Assembly: GCA_903821605.1 (NCBI GenBank)
Contig: CAIJLZ010000013.1
Coordinates: 300,757 to 364,756, forward strand
DNA from: an uncultured Sphingomonadales bacterium
GTDB taxonomy: Bacteria > Pseudomonadota > Alphaproteobacteria > Sphingomonadales > Sphingomonadaceae
Direction of reading: 5' to 3'
Length of the DNA: 64,000 nucleotides
Shown here in pieces: positions 57,042-64,000 of this stretch. A program made the translations under genes and the position numbers. The first letter of the stretch is position 1. Every line of letters begins with the position of its first letter. The notes below the pieces were generated by a model. It saw nothing but the letters and a program-made list of their open reading frames with translations, was not told the origin of the DNA and made no database searches.

Positions 57042-58820
57042 ATGCACGCCTATCGCACGCACAATTGCGCGGAACTGCGCCCTGAACAGGTCGGAGAGAC
57101 CGTCCGCCTGTCTGGATGGGTCCATCGTCGGCGCGACCATGGCAATCTCGTCTTTGTCGACCTGCGCGACCATTACGGCATTACCCAGATCGTTACCGAC
57201 GTCGATTCGGAAGCCTTTAAGGTGATTGAACGGGTCCGGTCCGAATCCGTCGTCACCGTCACCGGCAACGTGGTTGCCCGTGCGGCAGAAGCGGTGAACC
57301 CGAATCTCCCGACCGGCCAGATTGAAATTCGCGCCCGCGACGTCGTGATCCAGTCGGCCGCCGCCGAACTGCCGCTGCCGGTCGCTGGCGAAGCCGAATA
57401 TCCGGAAGATATCCGCCTGCGCTATCGCTATCTCGATCTGCGGCGCGAACGGCTCCACAACAACATCGTGCTGCGCTCGAACGTGATCTCGTCCGTCCGT
57501 CGCCGCATGATCGAACAGGGCTTTACCGAGTTTCAGACCCCGATCCTGACGGCCTCATCGCCGGAAGGCGCGCGTGACTATCTCGTTCCTTCGCGCGTTC
57601 ATCCGGGCAAATTCTATGCGCTGCCGCAGGCCCCGCAGATGTTCAAGCAGCTGTTGATGGTCGCAGGTTTCGATCGCTATTTCCAGATCGCACCCTGTTT
57701 CCGCGACGAAGACGCCCGCGCCGACCGCTCTCCGGGTGAGTTTTACCAGCTCGACTTCGAGATGAGCTTTGTCACCCAGGACGATGTGTTCAACGCCATC
57801 GAACCGGTGCTGCATGGCATTTTCGAAGAATTCGCCAATGGCCGCACCGTCAGCCCGCTGCCGTTCAAGCGTATTCCCTATCGCGAATCGATGCTGAAAT
57901 ATGGCTGTGACAAGCCAGATTTGCGCAACCCGATCCTCATTTCCGATGTCGGCAATCATTTCGTCGGTTCGGGCTTTGGCTTGTTCTCGAAGATCGTCGA
58001 TGGCGGCGGCGTGGTCCGCGCGATCCCGGCACCGGGCGCAGGCAAGCACAGCCGCAAATTCTTCGACGACATGAACGACTGGGCACGTTCGCAGGGCTTT
58101 GCTGGCCTTGGCTATATCAACATCAAGGATGGCGTCCCCGGCGGCCCGATCGCCAAAAACCATGGCGAGGAAGCGACCGCAAAGCTGATCGCCGAACTCG
58201 GCCTTGGGCCAGATGACGGCGTGTTCTTTGCCGCGGGCAAGGAAGCGGACGCCGCCCGCCTCGCCGGTGCCGCCCGGACCCGGCTGGGCGAACTGCTCGA
58301 ACTGATTGATCTCAATCACTTCGAATTCTGCTGGATCGTCGATTTCCCGATGTATGAATATGACGAGGACGCCAAGAAGGTCGACTTCTCGCACAACCCG
58401 TTCTCGATGCCACAGGGCGGGATGGACGCACTCCAGACGATGGACCCGCTTGATATCCTTGCCTATCAGTATGACATCGTCTGCAATGGCATCGAATTGT
58501 CATCGGGTGCGATCCGCAACCATCTGCCGGAAATCATGTACAAGGCGTTCGAAATTGCCGGTTACAGCCAGCAGGATGTCGACACCAACTTCGCGGGCAT
58601 GATCAACGCCTTCAAGTTCGGCGCGCCGCCGCACGGCGGCTCGGCCCCGGGCATCGACCGCATGGTGATGCTGCTCGCCAACGAGCCGAACATCCGCGAA
58701 GTCATTGTCTTCCCGATGAACCAGAAGGCGGAAGACCTAATGATGGGCGCCCCGAACTTCGCCTCTGCCAAGCAGTTGCGGGAACTCAACATCCGGGTGA
58801 TGGAACAGTCCAAGGGCTGA
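57042..58820 (+). CDS. aspS: Aspartate--tRNA ligase
   Basis: AspRS charges tRNA-Asp. The 592-residue bacterial-type enzyme has an N-terminal OB fold ([19 protein letters not shown]), class II motif 2 ([19 protein letters not shown]), a GAD insertion domain and motif 3 ([18 protein letters not shown]). His33 in RRRDHG matches the residue of non-discriminating AspRS enzymes that also charge tRNA-Asn; E. coli has Leu there. The ATG at 57042 ([12 protein letters not shown]) is family-like, with GGAAG upstream; a GTG at 57030 is possible. Confidence 0.96.
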   Translation: MHAYRTHNCAELRPEQVGETVRLSGWVHRRRDHGNLVFVDLRDHYGITQIVTDVDSEAFKVIERVRSESVVTVTGNVVARAAEAVNPNLPTGQIEIRARDVVIQSAAAELPLPVAGEAEYPEDIRLRYRYLDLRRERLHNNIVLRSNVISSVRRRMIEQGFTEFQTPILTASSPEGARDYLVPSRVHPGKFYALPQAPQMFKQLLMVAGFDRYFQIAPCFRDEDARADRSPGEFYQLDFEMSFVTQDDVFNAIEPVLHGIFEEFANGRTVSPLPFKRIPYRESMLKYGCDKPDLRNPILISDVGNHFVGSGFGLFSKIVDGGGVVRAIPAPGAGKHSRKFFDDMNDWARSQGFAGLGYINIKDGVPGGPIAKNHGEEATAKLIAELGLGPDDGVFFAAGKEADAARLAGAARTRLGELLELIDLNHFEFCWIVDFPMYEYDEDAKKVDFSHNPFSMPQGGMDALQTMDPLDILAYQYDIVCNGIELSSGAIRNHLPEIMYKAFEIAGYSQQDVDTNFAGMINAFKFGAPPHGGSAPGIDRMVMLLANEPNIREVIVFPMNQKAEDLMMGAPNFASAKQLRELNIRVMEQSKG

Positions 58821-58845
58821 GATGAGGCCCACTGCCCCCCTCTTT

Positions 58846-58927
58846 TCGTCGTCATACTGAACTTGTTTCTGCATCCTCCCCCGCGTTCCGCGCATGGGTG
58901 GGCCCTGAAACAAGTTCAGGGTGACGA
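58846..58927. repeat. REP-like inverted pair downstream of aspS
   Basis: The arm 58846-58871 and the arm 58904-58927 are inverted copies of the GTCATACTGAACTTGTTTC core. With the single copy at 58991-59018 it fills most of the 303-bp gap between aspS and the pirin gene, in which no gene is seen. Confidence 0.7.
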
Positions 58928-58990
58928 TGGAGGGCGAAGGCGAAGTGTCCAATTAGGCGCGCCACTTGCTTCGCCCCAAACACCCCCCCA

Positions 58991-59018
58991 TTCGTCATGC
59001 TGAACTCGTTTCAGCATC
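58991..59018. repeat. Single REP-like palindrome
   Basis: TTCGTCATGCTGAACTCGTT followed by TCAGCATC repeats the left arm found at 51462 nearly base for base. The CTGAAC and TTCAG halves form a small hairpin. Confidence 0.65.
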
Positions 59019-59123
59019 GACTCTCTGGTTTCCCTAAGCAATCCTCCCAAGCTTGAACCGCGCCAATGTCCGCCCATATGGTGACCATGCCGGCGGCCAC
59101 ACCCCGCCGAGGTGGGACTTACG

Positions 59124-59819
59124 ATGATCAACATTCGCCCCTTTGCCAGCCTAGGCCACGCGGATCATGGTTGGCTCAATGCCCGTCATCATTTCAGCTT
59201 TGCCGACTATCACGACCCCGAACGGATGGGATGGGGCGCGATCCGGGTGTGGAATGACGACGAGATCGCCCCCAACACCGGCTTTCCGCCGCATCCCCAT
59301 ATGAACATGGAGATCGTCACCTATGTCCGCGAGGGCGCGATTACCCATGGCGATAGTCTGGGCAATAAGGGCCGAACCGCCGCCGGGGACGTGCAGGTGA
59401 TGAGTGCGGGCGACGGCATTCGCCATTCGGAATTCAATTTGGAGCCGGTCAAGACCAGCCTGTTCCAAATCTGGATTATACCGGACGAGCGCGGCGGCAC
59501 GCCACGCTGGGACCAGCGCGAATTCCCGCGCGAACAAGCGAATGGCGCATGGACCTTGCTTGCCTCGCAGCATGGCGGTGACGGCACGCTCATGATTCGA
59601 GCCGATGCCCGGGTCTGGGGCGCGAAGGCCGGCACTGGTCAGCACCTGCATTACACCGCCAATCCGGCGCGTCATCTGTATCTCGTGTCCCATGCGGCAC
59701 CGGTGCGAATCAACGGGCAACTCGCCCAACCACGCGACGGCATCGCCATCACCGATGAAGCCGAATTGCAGGTCGAGGTCTTGGGCGATACCGAACTCGT
59801 GCTGGTCGACGCGATCTGA
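59124..59819 (+). CDS. Pirin family protein
   Basis: Bacterial pirins are cupin-fold metal proteins; some, such as E. coli YhaK and YhhW, cleave quercetin or sense redox state. The 231-residue protein has the metal-binding cupin motifs FPPHPHMNMEIVTYVREGA and MSAGDGIRHSEFNLEP, followed by the second cupin half with GQHLHYTANPARHLYLVSH. ATG 59124 is preceded by GAGGTG. No pathway partner is adjacent, so the substrate is unknown. Confidence 0.9.
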   Translation: MINIRPFASLGHADHGWLNARHHFSFADYHDPERMGWGAIRVWNDDEIAPNTGFPPHPHMNMEIVTYVREGAITHGDSLGNKGRTAAGDVQVMSAGDGIRHSEFNLEPVKTSLFQIWIIPDERGGTPRWDQREFPREQANGAWTLLASQHGGDGTLMIRADARVWGAKAGTGQHLHYTANPARHLYLVSHAAPVRINGQLAQPRDGIAITDEAELQVEVLGDTELVLVDAI

Positions 59820-59926
59820 CAGCCCGCGCCGGGAGACAAGAAGATGGTAAACACCCAATTCACCGCCTTGACCCGTTGCACAACCGCCCCCTAAGCCGGG
59901 CAATATATCGCAATGGGGATTTCGGC

Positions 59927-60715
59927 ATGGGCATCAACCTGACAGATTATGAGTCGGACCAGCCGTTCCAAGGCGACTATTTCACTGAACTTGTCGCGCT
60001 CCAAAGCCGCCTGTCGCGGATTCAGGCGGCGCATATCATGCACAATCACCGCTCGATCATCCTGTTCGAAGGCTGGGATGCATCCGGCAAGGGCGGGATC
60101 ATCCAGCGCCTGACCGGCGAATGGGACCCGCGCTATTTCCGCGTCTGGCCGATTGCCGCTCCGACCCTGGGGGAAAAGGAACGCCATTTCCTGTGGCGCT
60201 TCTGGCAGCGCATGCCGGGCAATCGGGAAATCGCGATCTTTGATCGAAGCTGGTATGGCCGGGTACTGGTCGAACGGGTCGAAGGTTTCGCCAACGATCA
60301 ACAATGGCGCCGCGCCTATGACGAAATCAACGAATTCGAGGCGCAGCAGCTCGACTGCGGCACGACGATCATCAAGCTATTTCTGCATGTCACCCAGAAA
60401 ACGCAGGACAAGCGGCTCAAGGATCGCATCGAAAACCCGTGGAAGCGCTGGAAGACGGGCGAAGAAGATTATCGCAACCGGGCGCGGCGCAACGATTATC
60501 TCAAAGCCTATTCGGACATGTTCGACCATACAGACACCCGCTGGGCACCGTGGCATGTCGTCGATGGCAACAATAAGAAACAGGCCCGGTTGAATGCGCT
60601 ACGCTATATTGCCGACCGGCTTGAAACAGCGGTGTCGATGATCCCGCTGCCCGCCGACCCCAAACTGATCGAACTGGCGGAGCGCGAACTGGACGTGAAA
60701 CTCGAAATCGAGTGA
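59927..60715 (+). CDS. Polyphosphate kinase 2 family protein
   Basis: PPK2 enzymes transfer phosphate between polyphosphate and nucleotides. The 262-residue single-domain protein has Walker A FEGWDASGKGGIIQ, the lid segment LGEKERHFLWRFWQRMP, Walker B IAIFDRSWYGRVLVERV, and WAPWHVVDGNNKKQARLN. The start at ATG 59927 has GGGGA upstream; a TTG frame from 59876 adds an unsupported tail. The class (ADP, AMP or both) cannot be assigned safely. It is followed by a bidirectional terminator. Confidence 0.9.
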   Translation: MGINLTDYESDQPFQGDYFTELVALQSRLSRIQAAHIMHNHRSIILFEGWDASGKGGIIQRLTGEWDPRYFRVWPIAAPTLGEKERHFLWRFWQRMPGNREIAIFDRSWYGRVLVERVEGFANDQQWRRAYDEINEFEAQQLDCGTTIIKLFLHVTQKTQDKRLKDRIENPWKRWKTGEEDYRNRARRNDYLKAYSDMFDHTDTRWAPWHVVDGNNKKQARLNALRYIADRLETAVSMIPLPADPKLIELAERELDVKLEIE

Positions 60716-60751
60716 GGGCAGTTGTCGCCGCCTGATCCGCAGATCATCGCG

Positions 60752-60784
60752 AAAAGGGGCGGCACAGTTTCCTGCCCGCCCCTT
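60752..60784. terminator. Bidirectional intrinsic terminator
   Basis: A 9-bp perfect stem (60754-60762 with 60776-60784) with a 13-nt loop lies between the convergent PPK2 gene and the small ORF after lpdA. The minus-strand exit side has TTTTC; the plus side is T-rich. Confidence 0.65.
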
Positions 60785-60788
60785 ATCT

Positions 60789-60920
60789 TCATTCTTGATG
60801 CTCGCTCTCGTCGCCCCGGGCCTGCGCCTTGCGACGCCGCAGATTCTCCCGCAGCGCCGCCGCCAGCCGTTCGGCCTTAAGCTGCTCGTTCCGCAACTGC
60901 TCTGGCGGTTTGTTCGCCAT
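60789..60920 (-). CDS. Small charged ORF behind lpdA, 43 residues
   Basis: The ORF begins ATG at 60920, 11 nt after the lpdA stop, and encodes a highly charged helix starting MANKPPEQLRNEQLKAERLA and containing ENLRRRKAQARGDES. It ends just before the bidirectional terminator, which supports its being the last gene of the lpdA transcript. No family is recognised. A rich Arg/Glu/Ala helix with no membrane segment suggests a small cytoplasmic protein. Confidence 0.55.
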   Translation of the reverse strand: MANKPPEQLRNEQLKAERLAAALRENLRRRKAQARGDESEHQE

Positions 60921-60931
60921 GGCTCGCCCGA

Positions 60932-62326
60932 TCAGATGTGAATCGCCCGCCCGAATGCAGCGAGCACGCTTTCATGCATGGATTCGCTGATCGTCGGGTG
61001 CGGGAACACGGTGTGCATCAATTCCGCCTCAGTGGTTTCGAGCGTGCGGCCGATGACATAGCCCTGAATCATCTCGGTCACTTCCGCGCCGACCATATGC
61101 GCCCCGAGCAATTCGCCGGTCGCCTCATCGAACACAGTCTTGACGAAGCCCTCGGCCTCGCCCAGCGCAATCGCCTTGCCATTGCCGATGAACGGGAATT
61201 TCCCGACCTTGACCGCATGGCCGGCTTCCTTGGCCTTGGCTTCGGTCAGGCCGACCGAAGCCACCTGCGGATGGCAATAGGTGCAGCCTGGGATATTGGC
61301 CTTGTCCATCGGATGAGGATGCGCCCCGCCGATATGTTCGGCCGCGATCACGCCCTCATGGCTAGCCTTGTGCGCCAGCCATGGCGCACCGGTCACATCG
61401 CCGATGGCATAGACGCCGGGCACGTTGGTGCGGCAGAATTCGTCGGTCACGATATGGCCGCGATCGGTCTTGATCCCCAGACCTTCCAGCCCGATTTCCT
61501 CGGTGTTCGGCACGATGCCGACCGCGACGATGACATGGCTGAAATCTTCGGTGGTGACGGCACCATCCTTGGCCTTAATCTCGGCGGTCACGCCCTTGGC
61601 GGTGCTGGTCAGCTTTTGAACGCCGGTCGAGGGACGGATGTCCATGCCCTGCTTGGTCAGTGCCTTTTGCATGAAGTCGCTGATGTCGGCGTCTTCCACC
61701 GGCATGATGCGATCGAGCATTTCGACCACCGTCACCTTGGCGCCCATGTCGTTATAGAAAGAGGCGAACTCGACACCGATCGCGCCCGAACCGATGACGA
61801 GCAGCTTGCTCGGCATTTCCGGCGGGGTCATGGCGTGGCGATAGGTCCAGACGCGCTGGCCATCGGCCTTGGCAAACGGCAGGTCGCGCGCGCGCGCTCC
61901 AGTCGCGATGATGATGTTCTTGGCGGTGACATTGGTCACCTTGCCATCCTTGGCCACCGCGATGGTGTTGGCGGCGGTCAGCTTGCCGTCACCGAAATAG
62001 ACGGTGATCTTGTTCTTCTTCATCAGGCCGGTGACGCCCTGGTTGAGCTGCTTGGCGACGCCACGCGAGCGCGCAACCACCTTTTCAAGATCAAAGCCCG
62101 GCTTTTCGACGGACAGGCCATATTTCTCGGCCTGCTTCATATAGTGATAAATTTCGGACGATCGCAGCAACGCCTTGGTCGGGATGCAACCCCAGTTGAG
62201 GCAGATGCCTCCAAGGTTCTCACGTTCCACGATGGCGGTCTTGAGGCCAAGCTGGGCCGCGCGAATGGCGGCCACATAACCGCCCGGACCGGAACCGAGA
62301 ATGACGAGATCGAACGAGTCGGACAA
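60932..62326 (-). CDS. lpdA: Dihydrolipoyl dehydrogenase
   Basis: E3 re-oxidises dihydrolipoyl groups of 2-oxoacid dehydrogenase complexes with FAD and NAD. The 464-residue protein has the FAD motif VILGSGPGGYVAAIRAAQ, the redox disulfide GGICLNWGCIPTKALL, the NAD motif VIGSGAIGVEFASFY, and the C-terminal His-Glu in HTVFPHPTISESMHE. The start is TTG 62326 with AGGAG eight bases upstream; the ATG at 62401 would add 25 unsupported residues. No E1 or E2 gene is adjacent. Confidence 0.95.
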   Translation of the reverse strand: MSDSFDLVILGSGPGGYVAAIRAAQLGLKTAIVERENLGGICLNWGCIPTKALLRSSEIYHYMKQAEKYGLSVEKPGFDLEKVVARSRGVAKQLNQGVTGLMKKNKITVYFGDGKLTAANTIAVAKDGKVTNVTAKNIIIATGARARDLPFAKADGQRVWTYRHAMTPPEMPSKLLVIGSGAIGVEFASFYNDMGAKVTVVEMLDRIMPVEDADISDFMQKALTKQGMDIRPSTGVQKLTSTAKGVTAEIKAKDGAVTTEDFSHVIVAVGIVPNTEEIGLEGLGIKTDRGHIVTDEFCRTNVPGVYAIGDVTGAPWLAHKASHEGVIAAEHIGGAHPHPMDKANIPGCTYCHPQVASVGLTEAKAKEAGHAVKVGKFPFIGNGKAIALGEAEGFVKTVFDEATGELLGAHMVGAEVTEMIQGYVIGRTLETTEAELMHTVFPHPTISESMHESVLAAFGRAIHI

Positions 62327-62527
62327 TGCATCGCTCCTGCTATGCTGGGATGGAGATTTTGAATTTGCTCTTCTATAGACTTCTCGTGCAGCGAAAAACA
62401 CCCGTCAATTGACCAGCCCATCGCCATGTCTGGCTCCGCCTCAGACCAAGGTAGCAGCGACAAGTTGCAAGGGTGTCTTGCAATAGCTGACCACCTTTGC
62501 TAACCGCGCCGCGACCCGAACTTGTGG

Positions 62528-62549
62528 GGGCGATTTTTCGCCCTTTTTT
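62528..62549 (+). terminator. Terminator-like hairpin in the atp operon leader
   Basis: A 5-bp GC stem (62528-62532 with 62539-62543) is followed by six T (62544-62549). It lies 48 nt upstream of the proposed atpH GTG on the coding strand. No plus-strand gene precedes it after the PPK2 gene and its terminator, so it may act as an attenuator rather than as an end-of-gene terminator. Confidence 0.6.
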
Positions 62550-62597
62550 CACATGAGCGTGGTTTCGGGCCAAAATTCAAAGGGAGTGAACAGGCGC

Positions 62598-63152
62598 GTG
62601 GAAAATTCCAGCGGCATTCAGGTCAGCCTAGCCGGGCGTTATGCCAAGGCTTTGTTTGATCTTGCAGTCGAAAAAGGCGCGATCGATGACGTGGCCAAAA
62701 GCCTGTCGACCCTCGCCTCCGCCCTCGCCAAGTCGGCCGACCTGCGCGATCTGACGACCAATCCGCTGGTTTCGCGGAACGACGCCAGCAAGGTCGTCGC
62801 CGCTCTCGCCGCCGCCATGGAGCTGGACGGCCTGACCGCAAGCTTTCTCGGGGTGCTCGCCCAGAATCGCCGCTTGGGCGATATGGGTGGGATGATCCGG
62901 GCCTTCAATTCCCTCACCGCTTCACATCGTGGCGAAGTGACTGCCGAGCTGACCTCGGCCCACAAGCTCTCCGCCGCGCAGACCAAGGCGATCAAGGCCA
63001 AGCTGAAAGAACAGCTCAACCGCGACGTCACCATTAATGCTTCCGTTGATCCTGCCCTGCTGGGCGGCCTTGTTGTCAAGGTCGGCAGCACGATGATCGA
63101 CGGATCGATCCGCACCAAACTCAACACCCTCGCCACCGCGATGAAAGGCTGA
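62598..63152 (+). CDS. atpH: ATP synthase F1 subunit delta
   Basis: The delta subunit links F1 to the peripheral stalk of ATP synthase. GTG 62598 gives MENSSGIQVSLAGRYAKAL, the family N-terminus, and 184 residues. AAGGGAG (62580-62586) lies upstream at slightly long spacing; GTG 62586 and ATG 62553 are alternatives. The C-terminal GGLVVKVGSTMIDGSIRTKL motif is clear. It is the first gene of the operon here, as in alphaproteobacteria where the F0 genes lie apart. atpA follows after three bases. Confidence 0.94.
   Translation: MENSSGIQVSLAGRYAKALFDLAVEKGAIDDVAKSLSTLASALAKSADLRDLTTNPLVSRNDASKVVAALAAAMELDGLTASFLGVLAQNRRLGDMGGMIRAFNSLTASHRGEVTAELTSAHKLSAAQTKAIKAKLKEQLNRDVTINASVDPALLGGLVVKVGSTMIDGSIRTKLNTLATAMKG

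Positions 63153-64000
<848 letters not shown>

Overview
The window reads as ordinary chromosome of an alphaproteobacterium, most likely of the order Sphingomonadales. The reasons are high GC, a Shemin-type 5-aminolevulinate synthase, the alphaproteobacterial families DUF1467 and DUF2842, RNase J, the order zapA - 6S RNA - 5-formyltetrahydrofolate cyclo-ligase, an unbroken 14-gene nuo operon, and REP-like palindromes of the kind common in sphingomonads. No insertion sequence, prophage, integrase or CRISPR array was seen. The genus cannot be fixed from sequence alone.

Layout. 1-3.7 kb: end of a UDP-GlcNAc 2-epimerase facing the rpsM-rpsK-rpoA-rplQ operon, which has its own promoter here. 3.7-8.2 kb: MoxR ATPase with a VWA partner, then hemA and anmK. 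8.2-11.6 kb: a degenerate Hpt-like protein divergent from a membrane-anchored coiled-coil protein of polarity-factor (TipN-like) design, then a secreted DUF4402 protein. 11.6-29.3 kb (minus strand): nuoA-nuoN followed without a break by birA, coaX, RNase J and a DUF1467 protein. 29.5-33.0 kb (minus): suhB, efp with an unusual 12-bp tandem repeat upstream, a GNAT enzyme, thiE and a glutathione peroxidase. 33.2-38.4 kb (minus): tkt, gap, pgk and a class I aldolase, the triose end of central carbon metabolism. 38.5-40.2 kb: a small coiled-coil protein, zapA, 6S RNA, 5-FCL, DUF2842 and tRNA-Asp.

40.4-49.6 kb is the main accessory-looking stretch. Five co-directional genes encode four secreted beta-rich proteins with DUF11-type domains and one 1.7-kilo-residue protein that joins DUF11/SdrD-like domains to a very long beta-strand-rich C-terminal half, probably an outer-membrane barrel. 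Short spacers and overlaps suggest one transcript. An unusual perfect hairpin lies between the Shine-Dalgarno sequence and the start of the large gene. This is the best candidate for an undescribed surface-assembly system.

49.6-64 kb returns to housekeeping genes: an M24 aminopeptidase, a second membrane-anchored Gpx, an EamA transporter downstream of typA, DUF3800, rnd, aspS, pirin, a PPK2 kinase, lpdA with a 43-residue ORF behind it, and the start of the atp operon (atpH, partial atpA) behind an attenuator-like hairpin. Several genes (hemA, anmK, nuoA, lpdA, atpH, RNase J) appear to start at TTG or GTG, so longer ATG-based predictions would be wrong for some of them.
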